Of a stretch of 37,239 nt of DNA, positions 19,701-25,591 are shown in pieces. This stretch comes from an uncultured Spirochaetia bacterium (GTDB lineage: Bacteria; Spirochaetota; UBA4802; JAGODF01): positions 1 through 37,239 of the forward strand of contig CALCJG010000221.1 of the NCBI GenBank assembly GCA_937967705.1. The letters run 5' to 3'. Every line of letters begins with the position of its first letter. The stretch's first letter is position 1. The position numbers and the translations under genes are program-made. Below the pieces are notes generated by a model. It was given only the letters and a program-made list of their open reading frames with translations. It was not told the DNA's origin and ran no database searches.

Positions 19701-20243
19701 AATGCCAATGCCAGCGCAACCGATGAACTGATCAAAGTGAGGGGTTTTCTGGCAATCCAGACCCTTAATCCTGCCGAGGTACAGGAAAAACTGGTTCTTG
19801 CCCACTCGGATCATTCCGGATATTCCGAGGAATATGATCTTGTCGAGGGAGCAGGGACAGAGATCTCCAAAACGGTAGAGTTCGTCGCCAACGGAACGGA
19901 TGACACGTTCGTTCTCTCAGACTCGGGGGACAGAGTGGCTGCGATCTTGGCCTTCGGGGTTAAAGCAAGCGGGGCCTCGGAAATCACCTGGTATATCACA
20001 TCTGATCCTGATCTGCAGTGGGGAAGCAATTCTCCGGGTTACGATGATAAGATCATCGATTCCAGTGATCATATCGGGGTTAGATTTGACTCGCCTCCTC
20101 CTGCTGGATCGGTCTACATTAAATTCGTTCCGAAGGCAAATCAGTATCATCTTGAAACGACATTGAAGCAGCCGTACCTGGGGACCTACATCGAAACCCG
20201 GGCTCCAATGTCTCTTTTAGACAAGGCTTTAGAATTATACTAA
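13800..20243 (+). CDS. Giant tail fibre / receptor-binding protein
   Basis: 2147 residues; GGAG eight bases before the ATG. Residues 1-350 hold an attachment-type N-terminus with Thr/Pro-rich linker near 160. Residues about 660-730 are a heptad-like coiled coil (from DDLKKTFYEQSKVDELF to QQSKMLIE), likely a trimer stalk. Residues about 790-1780 contain recurrent strand units, each with a 'YDS..N..Y.v.NsGtN' or 'GIAyN.GN' type core, like irregular beta-propeller blades. The last 350 residues are beta-sandwich-like. The middle is clearly more AT-rich than both ends (17 G/C of 60 at 17821-17880; 33 of 60 at 13981-14040; 30 of 60 at 19261-19320), suggesting that the binding region was exchanged. 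Confidence 0.8.
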   Translation: MRNLRSVQTSDKTRIEPDLVLTRIGDLGIRNVETLIRGMLYRGQNKDAVILSGLIATPRVSGLTLDVEVPAIGAQMIDGDDIRFFLDFNNDADYAISLDTAETTGIRTDIIEARVKRSDAFADNTIYIANPETKTVSPATRYRDYKYHLEIRKKTGTAGGPPPTTTAATRGTLTGTVAIATTIDLSLKYILCILIGTDGEWVEVDCRGSVPALTSLAEIIDALNNAGFGTIATNDGSNHLVLTAPGYGENSIIRIKEPLDETIDCYDLILGGVLTTGYRHEFKGENKWFKVTEITVPQNATSISEANVKTILEKSSWVLEGDLIVNGKSLEDHRDSDDMDHIDGSVKWRHLSEEVRLKTSQRFTEYRGPYARLYPVDGDSSYQKATLFKNQNIEVCDQNKNTQDIDSQEQKYPVSRIDQKQEVYSSNYNALTSLSESSVDKVSFNPSSGVLFSLNHSRIGVYVKTIGSGYTHLRLEIHDTFDTDLGHVDIPIGSLSVGWNYGDITVTLVAGSTYHYHAYMIGFTSGTTIILGSDGSDFSFRELFRPDSGKYGDSTYGEDVVKLLDVQGNSLVPVRSSGSDVGYIATGYDFVSVDLSNDAVWASWEYNDFIGLDLATGRIKLPASLRLDLNIIYAEFNVVEGIDSIDTKNVMMHGSGESLADYLENREDDLKKTFYEQSKVDELFLGLRQQLDQERNINLAQELKLSYMLQRLYQQSKMLIEPYFNEDYIKENYETSSNKPAEIMDDNDWNNNWKQRADGSPDFKNGFMRQRKQSYMLEVIDEFDLSGVGQAYKCSIKYDSVNNCYWFISNAGANAVGQISKLSINMKDGKVEEIAKWYIPASGASTNYWTGIAVNDAGNKLFIVLYGGSSSTASKVYGLAINSDGTLGATGYTKKSGETIDLTNSIFASRTITNAGYDTGYYNDAFCYDSNDIMVVCANGATAVSLISLKQSDLSAGTASNITGLVKYLGGTESSHITVCKHGSDLYFRMDDWTGDKRFIQRINLTSDIVSNVCIKTSGRWDNTRNVDGDGYAWGGVCIGHHGDLLEVVATASYGKFIARRSLKNALWAENQVCGEYKCNASTNPSIPVALYIEDDRYYWTADYNVANNECDVYRFDTQTGTFLHVRCVNAGWGTIQDISGDGTNLVFITWDATNQRVWHGLKSTFLSTMGESYIPSINLIDWAAWATEITGTTISERKHGICYDSDNSLYYVANSGTNKIDTINSSWTYTAGVYALPSSSYIWKGIAYNNGNIYLQDHTEASTPCRIYVLPLNKQTASKWWRGHIYQDPAPYFTAGGSQAIDFHGNDIVTIHYTQVAFYRMKILDDPDVFQLHTFIDSNNILLSSNVQCLTPIVERYFKPKDYSDLRDCPDKNYCALGYGDDGFSILHLDAYLSGKSSTGKDRYDVRNITTWHYKKSSGSSVSTANIISGSGSSGNNVQTIIIEKDMIITGHTDWTSTFYNSVVVIDLKAGTALTLGRSGESYTGLYYAGTLSERNDGKGYIGSNNHELDVAGNNHNKLHAVTFTKDDASPYNGANPKTFVAIGTDAGCCLLVLDWDANGNRTPVKVWNNIFNAATLGSVGIYITQEGKLIVGDYAYSGGLYVIAEGANPGFNNSKFNPYIWEINSHTIGYQYLCGTASLTHGYVWDISPNSPCIKTPSGTWRNRLLVSTLEGEGAGVSTLCIVDIENSAKENIIYHDSGVSIRVADCDINEDRVFAVSNRYEGYLYSSLGIYKKLRFDDKVDALVFNNWQASGHEFSNADSIYTYSYRPSFTAAIRASGYGKGCRYSSSHNILHFSHSNAGLQLFHFPVMDGCTMESEDFDCDNPQGYHYIKSAILPGGEKCSQISRTSGVKDIGTIAYTNGDDKNWTEDSTNNWISLDKATTTQGYVEWTGITGVSRAGIFLLMAQNAGKCKLTVTKTNGTTETIINGQVVDLFQNNATDQNHCVLWVDLLAENTYTVKLEHNGNANASATDELIKVRGFLAIQTLNPAEVQEKLVLAHSDHSGYSEEYDLVEGAGTEISKTVEFVANGTDDTFVLSDSGDRVAAILAFGVKASGASEITWYITSDPDLQWGSNSPGYDDKIIDSSDHIGVRFDSPPPAGSVYIKFVPKANQYHLETTLKQPYLGTYIETRAPMSLLDKALELY

Positions 20244-20257
20244 GGGGGTGATAATCC

Positions 20258-20458
20258 ATGGGGGTAAAAGCGGCCACTAATATTGAGAATCTTAATGTCA
20301 ATGAGCAGGAAATACCGCTGATCGATGCTTATAAATCCTGGAAAAGCAATAAGGGCAAAACCGCCGATGAGCGGATTGACGCCCTCGAAGGGATGATAAA
20401 GGGGCTTGTCCGCAAGATCGTTTCCCTGGAAGAAGAGTTGGGGAGGGTGCGGAGATGA
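20258..20458 (+). CDS. Small coiled-coil protein after the tail fibre
   Basis: 66 residues with an AAGGGGGTGA ribosome site. The second half (DERIDALEGMIKGLVRKIVSLEEELGRVRR) has hydrophobic residues at heptad spacing and is a convincing short coiled coil. No family is recognised. Its position directly after the fibre suggests a fibre-associated or fibre-assembly factor. Four bases overlap the next gene (ATGA). Confidence 0.65.
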   Translation: MGVKAATNIENLNVNEQEIPLIDAYKSWKSNKGKTADERIDALEGMIKGLVRKIVSLEEELGRVRR

Positions 20459-20805
20459 AACCAGATGATATCTACAGGCTCATAGGCGATACAGAGCAGC
20501 ATGAGCTGATTGATCTCATCTGCAATCGATGTGCAGACAGGCTCGGGATAGAACCGATGGAAATTGTCGGCCAGGTCCTCCGGGTCCTCCTGGAATACCT
20601 CGTCAATAATGACATGGCATTTCACCAGGTTAAACTGCTCCCGGAAGAGGCCAGGACGACCCTTTTCCTCTGGGTATGGAATTGTGTTGTCTCTCATTTC
20701 GGGATCATCCAGGACATCGAGGTCCTTATTTTTCATGATGCGATCAATATCCTCAAAGAATGGCGGAGCGAATTCTACAGCGTAACCAGGCAGGAGGCGG
20801 TATGA
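20455..20805 (+). CDS. Unknown helical protein, fibre-proximal
   Basis: 116 residues, almost wholly helical, with a Cys pair near residue 23 (CNRC) and a hydrophobic centre (VLRVLLEYLVNNDMAF, LFLWVWNCVVSHF) that is probably packed core rather than a membrane span. ATGA overlaps on both sides tie its translation to its neighbours. No family recognised; a tail fibre assembly chaperone is possible from position only. Confidence 0.6.
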   Translation: MKPDDIYRLIGDTEQHELIDLICNRCADRLGIEPMEIVGQVLRVLLEYLVNNDMAFHQVKLLPEEARTTLFLWVWNCVVSHFGIIQDIEVLIFHDAINILKEWRSEFYSVTRQEAV

Positions 20806-21248
20806 TCCACGATGCTGATTATATAATCTCTGAAATCGAGGGGATATTTGAGCCTGAAAACTTGGACCGGTACATCCTTGATGGGGACAAATACCTGGTC
20901 ATGTATATTCCAAAAAACGGAGCTGATATCGTTATACTCGGGAATATCGATGAAAACTCAAAGGAAGTTGCCAGGAATAAGGCGAGAAAAAACCGGATGT
21001 ATCAAATCATGGATAACATCTACCGGATGTACCTACTGGATAGGATATACCTTTTCCGGATGTTTGACAGGGGGAAGGCATGGGTCTATGTAGGGGCGTG
21101 TGCGAAACTAAACGATCTCAATCGACTCGCAATATTGGATCATCAATCTCAATTTCTTCAGGGGAAAATGAATGAATGGAAACAGCGAGAACGGGAATTT
21201 TCAGCGTCTTTTGGATGTTTCGGAGCGCTCAATAAAAGCCTGGGTTGA
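20802..21248 (+). CDS. Unknown protein of the fibre-lysis junction
   Basis: 148 residues from ATG 20802, chosen over a longer upstream reading because the ATG forms an ATGA overlap with the previous stop and is preceded by AGGAGGCGG. The first 60 residues are strand-forming (YLVMYIPKNGADIVILGNI), the rest helical and rich in Met, Tyr and Arg. No motif is recognised. Its 3' end overlaps the next gene by 77 bases in another frame. Confidence 0.6.
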   Translation: MIHDADYIISEIEGIFEPENLDRYILDGDKYLVMYIPKNGADIVILGNIDENSKEVARNKARKNRMYQIMDNIYRMYLLDRIYLFRMFDRGKAWVYVGACAKLNDLNRLAILDHQSQFLQGKMNEWKQREREFSASFGCFGALNKSLG

Positions 21249-21582
21249 TGCCGCTAAGATGTTAGATAGCCTGATCGATAAACTGGAATGGGTCGGCCAG
21301 GAAATGAAAGACCTTAATAATCTGATCAGGACGAAACCCTGCATCATGGATTCGGTTACTTTTGCCCGGTTCGAATCCCAGTTCACAAATGAGAGCAAGG
21401 ACCGGAAAGAAGAACATACGGGAATCATAGGAAAACTAATGGAGTGGCACAAGGAATTAACGGAATGGCGTAAACAGTGCGAACAGACCGAAAAATGGTA
21501 CAGGCTTTCTGCGGCGATTATATCCCTGGTGACTATGATTGTCGGGGCCTTTGTCGGTTTGCTCATTGCACTCAAAAAATAA
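21172..21582 (+). CDS. XhlA-like membrane protein with coiled coil (lysis cassette)
   Basis: 136 residues. A long helical, heptad-like cytoplasmic region (residues 15-105) ends in a single C-terminal membrane span (LSAAIISLVTMIVGAFVGLLIALKK). This is the architecture of XhlA-type hemolysin/holin-helper proteins, which work with a holin and an endolysin. The ATG follows AGGGGAAAATGA within the previous gene, overlapping it by 77 bases. The adjoining peptidase gene supports a lysis role. Sequence identity with XhlA itself cannot be judged here; a virion membrane protein is the alternative. Confidence 0.6.
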   Translation: MNGNSENGNFQRLLDVSERSIKAWVDAAKMLDSLIDKLEWVGQEMKDLNNLIRTKPCIMDSVTFARFESQFTNESKDRKEEHTGIIGKLMEWHKELTEWRKQCEQTEKWYRLSAAIISLVTMIVGAFVGLLIALKK

Positions 21583-21594
21583 AGGGGGTTGATC

Positions 21595-22158
21595 ATGTTA
21601 AACAGAATTATAGAAGGGTTGAAAGGGTATCTCAGGAAGGTCGAAAGAGTTATCCCGGCAATATCTCCCTCATCCTACAAACAGGGGACCGTTCGGATCA
21701 CTCAGGGATGGCCTGAATACATGAACGGTAAAAAGCACTCCGGAATCGATATGGCCTGCAGGAAGGGGGATAAAATCCTGGCCGTCGAAGAAGGGGAGAT
21801 CGTCGAGATCGTCCCCGGATCGGGGAAGCGTGTAGGGCGAGTGGTTCAGCGGGGGGCCACGTCCAACATGAGGATAATCTATAAACATACGAAGGCCAAA
21901 TGCAAGGTGGGGGATTATCTTTCTCCCGGGGATCTCATCGGTTATCCGGATGACTCCGGGAAGGATGTCGGCCTCTGGGATGGATATCACCTGCATTTCC
22001 AGATCGTCAATATTGCCGGCGATAACGCCGATCCGGTGGAATACCTCATGGTATATCAGCCGAATATCGTTTTCGAATTTTCCGAGTATTATAAAACCCG
22101 CTCGTATTACGAGAAAAAGGATTACTATGACAAGATGAATCTGGGGGTCCCAGGATGA
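21595..22158 (+). CDS. M23-family (LytM) peptidase, endolysin
   Basis: 187 residues from ATG 21595 with AAAGGGGG before it. The zinc-binding motifs of M23 glycyl-glycine or crosslink endopeptidases are present: H48-x3-D52 (KHSGIDMA), H98 (YKHT) and H132-L-H134 (GYHLHFQ). The fold markers KGDKILAVEEGEIVEI and VGDYLSPGDLIG lie between. There is no signal peptide, so it would be cytoplasmic and need a holin to reach peptidoglycan. It cuts peptide crosslinks of the cell wall. The 45-residue C-terminal tail is Tyr/Lys-rich and of unknown role. A virion-associated activity is possible but less likely given its membrane-protein neighbours. Confidence 0.88.
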   Translation: MLNRIIEGLKGYLRKVERVIPAISPSSYKQGTVRITQGWPEYMNGKKHSGIDMACRKGDKILAVEEGEIVEIVPGSGKRVGRVVQRGATSNMRIIYKHTKAKCKVGDYLSPGDLIGYPDDSGKDVGLWDGYHLHFQIVNIAGDNADPVEYLMVYQPNIVFEFSEYYKTRSYYEKKDYYDKMNLGVPG

Positions 22159-22403
22159 GGAAAAAACAACCAGACACTCCCCCTGCCCCGAAAAAATTCC
22201 GGGAAGTTATCGTCTGGTTTGCGGCCTATCACACTGGGAAATTCATCGTCATCCTTTCAGCGATTGCTTCCCTGGTGAGCCTGGTAATCCTTGCGTGTAC
22301 CCTCAGTTTTTCAGCTCAACGGGATAAAACGGGGAAAATGCGGATGAAGGAGATCCACAAGGAGAGATTCGAGATGGAAAAAATCATGAACATGAAAAAG
22401 TAG
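22155..22403 (+). CDS. Small single-span membrane protein (lysis cassette)
   Basis: 82 residues; ATGA overlap with the peptidase gene. One membrane span at about residues 28-52 (FIVILSAIASLVSLVILACTL), then a charged helical tail (MRMKEIHKERFEMEKIMNMKK). This is an inner-membrane-spanin-like or holin-helper layout, with Lys/Arg before the span indicating N-in topology. Function is inferred from position between endolysin and the two-span protein. Confidence 0.6.
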   Translation: MRKKQPDTPPAPKKFREVIVWFAAYHTGKFIVILSAIASLVSLVILACTLSFSAQRDKTGKMRMKEIHKERFEMEKIMNMKK

Positions 22404-22417
22404 GGGAGGAAGCTACT

Positions 22418-22750
22418 ATGAGAAAATTTAAACGAGCGCTGCATAAACTGGCATATCAGGAAAACGGGGAATTCTCCCTGACGAGGCTTGTCATGGCCTC
22501 CCTGTCTTTCTGGGCCACGATGTTGATATTCATGGGCCTGGTCGTTTACCTGGTTCCCCAGATATTCGGGTTTTCCGGGATCATACTGCCGGACAATCTT
22601 TATGACTACACGTTCAAACTTGCCGGCGGTGGCATCCTGCAGTATGGATTTACCAAGGCGGTGGGAGCGTGGGGGCGAAAAGGGGATGGTGAAACACCAC
22701 CCCATCCGGACCCTGAAGAAGAGGACGGGAAGGGGGGGAACCAGGAATGA
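22418..22750 (+). CDS. Probable holin (two membrane spans)
   Basis: 110 residues. Two hydrophobic segments: residues 25-55 (MASLSFWATMLIFMGLVVYLV) and a weaker one near 66-86 (YDYTFKLAGGGILQYGFTKAV). The N-terminus is basic and the C-terminal 25 residues are charged and Pro/Glu-rich. Size, two spans and charged tail fit a phage holin, which would release the M23 endolysin. GGGGAGG lies shortly before the ATG. The ATGA at its end overlaps the next gene. Confidence 0.6.
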   Translation: MRKFKRALHKLAYQENGEFSLTRLVMASLSFWATMLIFMGLVVYLVPQIFGFSGIILPDNLYDYTFKLAGGGILQYGFTKAVGAWGRKGDGETPPHPDPEEEDGKGGNQE

Positions 22751-22989
22751 ACAGTATGAAAGAGGGCTTGAAATCATTCTGGGTATCTGTCGGTAAGGCC
22801 GCCGGCTATATCGCCATGGGGATCATGGCCGTCCTGGGGATTGTGTTTTTATGGAATAGATCCCGGGAGAATAAAAAAGAGGGGGTGACAATCGATGTTA
22901 AGAAGAAAAACCAAGGTGATCATGATAAGGCTGATGCTCTTGATCGGGATATTGATATCCTGGAATCTGGAGGCAAAAGCGGCTCCTGA
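22747..22989 (+). CDS. Inner-membrane protein, first of an overlapping spanin-like pair
   Basis: 80 residues: one membrane span at about 16-36 (GKAAGYIAMGIMAVLGIVFLW) and a 45-residue hydrophilic tail rich in Lys, Asp and Gly. It starts by ATGA overlap with the holin-like gene. Its last 95 bases overlap the next gene in another frame, the arrangement typical of Rz/Rz1 spanin genes. The periplasmic tail is short for an Rz protein. Role in disrupting the outer membrane at lysis is inference. Confidence 0.55.
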   Translation: MNSMKEGLKSFWVSVGKAAGYIAMGIMAVLGIVFLWNRSRENKKEGVTIDVKKKNQGDHDKADALDRDIDILESGGKSGS

Positions 22990-23323
22990 GTGGGTCCCCC
23001 CAGACCTCCGGGGTCAGTATGACCGGGTGATATCGAGTGCAAGGGAATACTCGGCGATTCTCCGGGCCGATCCGGAACTGGTCGGCTGCAAACTCGAAGG
23101 GGAGTATCTCATAATCACCGAGCGCAGGGCTACACTTGAAAGTGAGATCAAAATAGGACCTTTAAAGGGGGTAAAATCCGCCCGGGTTTCCGGGGGGAAA
23201 ATCCATATTGAGTTTTCTGGATCACAACCGCAAAAGTCGAAAGAGATGTTTAAATTCTTTGGCGCAGGAATGGGGGCCGGCTCCATCCTTACTGTTATGT
23301 GTATCCTCATTATAGCCTTATAG
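22895..23323 (+). CDS. Exported protein with C-terminal membrane span, overlapping spanin-like gene
   Basis: 142 residues from ATG 22895 with GGGGGTGA upstream. The N-terminus is a signal peptide (basic, then MIRLMLLIGILISW, and an AKA-A cleavage site). There is no lipobox Cys. The body of about 85 residues is strand-rich, and the last 20 residues form a membrane span (GAGSILTVMCILIIAL). Signal at one end and anchor at the other recalls unimolecular spanins, but those carry a lipid-modified Cys, so this is not a clean match. It is the last gene of the late operon and stops 41 bases before a strong terminator. Confidence 0.6.
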   Translation: MLRRKTKVIMIRLMLLIGILISWNLEAKAAPEWVPPDLRGQYDRVISSAREYSAILRADPELVGCKLEGEYLIITERRATLESEIKIGPLKGVKSARVSGGKIHIEFSGSQPQKSKEMFKFFGAGMGAGSILTVMCILIIAL

Positions 23324-23364
23324 CCATTTATCTTTCTGCCAGCCACAGCTTAACCTTCAGCTTG

Positions 23365-23395
23365 CCGCCTCGCATATAACGAGGCGGTTTTTTTT
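23365..23395 (+). terminator. Rho-independent terminator of the late operon
   Basis: A perfect 8-bp GC-rich stem (CCGCCTCG / CGAGGCGG) with a 7-base loop is followed directly by eight T. It lies 41 bases after the last lysis gene and before a new promoter, closing the tail-lysis transcription unit. Confidence 0.93.
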
Positions 23396-23425
23396 AAAAA
23401 AAGACATAATTTTTTTACTCAAAAG

Positions 23426-23454
23426 TTGACGATTTGATTAATAGATGTTAACAT
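23426..23454 (+). promoter_or_regulatory. Sigma-70-type promoter
   Basis: TTGACG at 23426-23431, a 17-base spacer, then TAACAT at 23449-23454. It drives the 23499 gene and probably the one after. An 18-bp palindrome overlaps the -10 box. Confidence 0.7.
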
Positions 23455-23462
23455 GTTAACAT
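23445..23462. promoter_or_regulatory. Palindromic operator over the -10 box
   Basis: ATGTTAACATGTTAACAT is a perfect 18-bp palindrome containing two tandem copies of GTTAACAT. It covers the -10 element, so a bound dimer would block RNA polymerase. The binder is unknown; the small protein encoded just downstream is one candidate. Confidence 0.7.
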
Positions 23463-23498
23463 AATAGAGAACAATACCAATCAAGGGGGTGATGCAGG

Positions 23499-23693
23499 AT
23501 GCCAATTACGTTAGGAATCAGATGTCCCTCGGAGGATGAGAAAAACAAGCTTCAGGCAAAAATCAACATCGCATCGATCATCAGGAAGGAAAACAATTTC
23601 GTGATCGTAAGTGAGGCGATTGATTTTTACCTGGAACAATTCCCCGAGGCCAAGGAGCTGCTTGAAACCACGTCGAAGGGAGGGAAACGATGA
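23499..23693 (+). CDS. Small possible DNA-binding protein
   Basis: 64 residues with a strong GGGGGTGATGCAGG leader. An initial strand (PITLGIRCP) followed by two helices (DEKNKLQAKINIASIIRKE; IVSEAIDFYLEQFPEAKELL) is compatible with a ribbon-helix-helix fold, although the pattern is not certain. It follows a promoter with a palindromic operator, so autoregulation is plausible. The next gene starts by ATGA overlap. Confidence 0.6.
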   Translation: MPITLGIRCPSEDEKNKLQAKINIASIIRKENNFVIVSEAIDFYLEQFPEAKELLETTSKGGKR

Positions 23694-24007
23694 CAATTAG
23701 TGATATCGAGAAATTACGGAAGGAAGTTGAGGGCAGGAGATTTTGTTACTATGTTTCGCCGACGAAGTACGATGCCGGCAAAGGGGGCTACCAGATCGGT
23801 ATCGTTTACGAGGATCTTCCCGGCTACTATCTCATCGACATGTATCTGGGAGATGATTACGTTGAGGCAAACAGAATAATCAGAGAGAAAAACCGATCAG
23901 AACTGGGGCTATCGGAAGATGACGAAATGGATATCATAGGCTCGTCGATCTTCCGGACAGAACAAAAGAAAAAGAAAGGGAAGGATGATGTAAAAGTGGT
24001 TCACTAA
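23690..24007 (+). CDS. Uncharacterised small protein
   Basis: 105 residues; ATGA overlap with the upstream gene, so co-translated. Strand-rich centre (GGYQIGIVYEDLPGYYLIDMYLGDDYVEANRII) and a very basic Lys tail. No family is recognised. The partnership with a possible DNA-binding protein behind an operator suggests a small regulated accessory unit. Confidence 0.6.
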   Translation: MTISDIEKLRKEVEGRRFCYYVSPTKYDAGKGGYQIGIVYEDLPGYYLIDMYLGDDYVEANRIIREKNRSELGLSEDDEMDIIGSSIFRTEQKKKKGKDDVKVVH

Positions 24008-24017
24008 GAGGGGGTGT

Positions 24018-24043
24018 ATAGGGCGGTCGAGTGGCCGTCCTAT
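24018..24043 (+). other. Hairpin after the 23.5-24.0 kb unit
   Basis: Arms ATAGGGCGG and CCGTCCTAT pair over nine positions with one mismatch (wobble in RNA) around an 8-base loop. There is no T-run directly after it, so it could be a weak or factor-dependent terminator. Confidence 0.4.
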
Positions 24044-24067
24044 TGCAGTTCATTCACATGTTTTTTG

Positions 24068-24096
24068 TTGACAATATTTTTTCCACCTTGTTCAAT
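24068..24096 (+). promoter_or_regulatory. Probable promoter for the zinc-ribbon membrane protein
   Basis: A perfect TTGACA at 24068-24073, a 17-base spacer and a poor -10 (TTCAAT, 24091-24096). It lies 36 bases before the ATG at 24132. The -35 box is convincing and the -10 is not. Confidence 0.5.
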
Positions 24097-24131
24097 TCAG
24101 TATTGGAAATAAGCTTTTATGGAGGGATCAA

Positions 24132-24383
24132 ATGAGAGTATTGTATTGTCCATTATGCGAGAGAAACGTGCAGCTCAAAAAACATTTCTCCTGGCCTATT
24201 TTTCTATTGGGCCTCCTGCTCTTTGGTGTAGGTGCAGTCGTATATATTCTTTGGTACATCATCAAGCCTGGTGACGCTTGCCCCATCTGCGGGGGTAAAA
24301 AGTTCATGCCGGCCAGGATTAAGAAAAAGCCAACCCAGATATCAAAGCCAAAACCTTCCGAAAAAGAGGTTGAAACGGTCTGA
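24132..24383 (+). CDS. Membrane protein with a split zinc ribbon
   Basis: 83 residues with GGAGGG before the ATG. CPLC near the N-terminus (residues 6-9) and CPIC (about 54-57) flank one long membrane span (WPIFLLGLLLFGVGAVVYILWYII). The two CxxC knuckles could come together as one zinc ribbon on the same side if the hydrophobic part is a re-entrant hairpin. A single-span reading would put them on opposite sides. The C-terminal tail is Lys/Pro-rich. Function unknown; a single-gene unit with its own promoter and terminator. Confidence 0.65.
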   Translation: MRVLYCPLCERNVQLKKHFSWPIFLLGLLLFGVGAVVYILWYIIKPGDACPICGGKKFMPARIKKKPTQISKPKPSEKEVETV

Positions 24384-24399
24384 AAAGGCCGTTTTTTTT
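24373..24399 (+). terminator. Rho-independent terminator
   Basis: AAACGGTC / GGCCGTTT (one G-T wobble) with a TGAAAA loop is followed by T residues. It overlaps the last codons and stop of the zinc-ribbon gene. Read on the minus strand it also ends in T-rich sequence, so it may end the opposing gene at 24454-25287 too. Confidence 0.85.
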
Positions 24400-24430
24400 G
24401 CCCTTCCTATGTTATTATGTTGGTGATAGA

Positions 24431-24446
24431 CCGCCCCGAAGGGCGG
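24431..24446. terminator. Short GC hairpin between convergent genes
   Basis: CCGCCC / GGGCGG with a tight CGAA tetraloop, 8 bases beyond the stop of the minus-strand gene. It is a compact stable hairpin, followed on the + strand by CTTTCCC rather than a clean T-run. Confidence 0.5.
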
Positions 24447-24453
24447 CTTTCCC

Positions 24454-25287
24454 TCAATGATTCATCCTAAATAAATTGGAAAGAAGGTTGTATATAAACC
24501 ATCCACTACCAACATCGAATATCTGCGGTTTGGCGGTTTGGGCCTCTCTCTGAATTCCAACACCATTATCATAAAGCATCAAGGTAATGATCTTATTGTA
24601 TTGAATCCGAAAGCTTTTTACGCTCCCCGCAAAATATAGGCTTTTATCTGTTATCGCCAACAATCCTGCATCTACCGGAGCAATGATGTTTTTTTCAATG
24701 GGCATACCCTTGAAGGCTGAAGCTCTGTAATACACCCCTTTGGCAATCCTGACGCTGTAGCCCTGAGAAGATCCCACAAATTGTTTGACAACTTTCATTT
24801 CAGAGTAGCTGCAGGTAAACACCCAGATCAGTTTTTCCCCTGACTTGAAATTAAAGGGTAGGTCGGCATCGGCGCTGAATTTAGATGGAATTTCCCCATT
24901 CAGGATATCCCTTAAAATCGATCCCTGGACTACCTTTATAAATGCGGGATCTGTATTGAGTTTGTCCTGTGTGAAATTGAAGGCCGTTGCGATATCCTTT
25001 ATCCTGCTTTCTTCTTCTTCTGTAAGGACACCATCCTCGAAAACCTTTTCCACACAAGCGTTCCATACCCGATCAACAATCTGATTATATTCTTTATCAT
25101 CTATATAGCTATCAGAGGCAATTTGCCGAGATTGCGTCACCATGTCAGGCAGTAGCTTTTTAGGATTAAGAGGATTTTTGAGGATCTTCATCAATTCATT
25201 GACACCCTGCTCGTGCTTTTTTACACATTCCATGTGCTTAACTCTTAAAAATCCAACCGGTTTCTTACAATAAATACAATCGCCCAT
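24454..25287 (-). CDS. Zinc-finger protein with TerB-like and PH/GRAM-like regions
   Basis: 277 residues from ATG 25287, chosen because GAAGAGGTGG lies just before it; an in-frame ATG 15 bases upstream has no ribosome site. C4-x2-C7 and H18-x2-C21 form a short N-terminal zinc knuckle. About residues 85-115 are acidic helices (FEDGVLTEEEESRIKDIATAF) like tellurite-resistance TerB-type domains. The last 110 residues (LPFNFKSGEKLIWVF, LLAITDKSLYFAGSVKSFRIQYNKIITLMLYDNGVGIQR) match the bacterial PH/GRAM-like pattern. Such proteins are common, poorly characterised single-gene cargo. It stands alone against its neighbours' direction. Confidence 0.65.
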   Translation of the reverse strand: MGDCIYCKKPVGFLRVKHMECVKKHEQGVNELMKILKNPLNPKKLLPDMVTQSRQIASDSYIDDKEYNQIVDRVWNACVEKVFEDGVLTEEEESRIKDIATAFNFTQDKLNTDPAFIKVVQGSILRDILNGEIPSKFSADADLPFNFKSGEKLIWVFTCSYSEMKVVKQFVGSSQGYSVRIAKGVYYRASAFKGMPIEKNIIAPVDAGLLAITDKSLYFAGSVKSFRIQYNKIITLMLYDNGVGIQREAQTAKPQIFDVGSGWFIYNLLSNLFRMNH

Positions 25288-25556
25288 ATTCCACCTCTTC
25301 ATTTTTTAATCACTTTTGTTTAGATCAAATAATCATGAATATTTCAAATACATTTTTCCTCGATATGGCATAACAAGTTCAACCGTATAGGGGATTCCGA
25401 TTGGGCGCATAGTGTTTATTCGCTTCGTATCGAAATCTGCCAAACGTCCGTTTGGATATTTTTCTTCTTATGCGACAGAATCTTTATTATCGGAAGCTAT
25501 GAACATGTATTATTGACCATGTTTATTATGGTCAGTTCATGACCCCACAAATGTTG
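25288..25556. other. Intergenic stretch without a recognisable gene
   Basis: About 270 bases upstream of both the minus-strand gene and the WGR gene. It is AT-rich and has no open frame with a ribosome site. It contains an inverted repeat CCAAACG / CGTTTGG (25440-25455, 2-base gap) and a small dyad ACCAT / ATGGT near 25517-25532. It presumably carries the promoter of the minus-strand gene, which I could not place with confidence. Confidence 0.5.
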
Positions 25557-25586
25557 TTGACAAATAAATTCCTATGTTCATAATAT
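25557..25586 (+). promoter_or_regulatory. Sigma-70-type promoter of the WGR gene
   Basis: TTGACA at 25557-25562. The -10 is CATAAT (25579-25584, 16-base spacer) or TAATAT (25581-25586, 18-base spacer). Transcription would start near 25592, which is the likely start codon of the next gene. Confidence 0.7.
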
Positions 25587-25591
25587 GTCAC

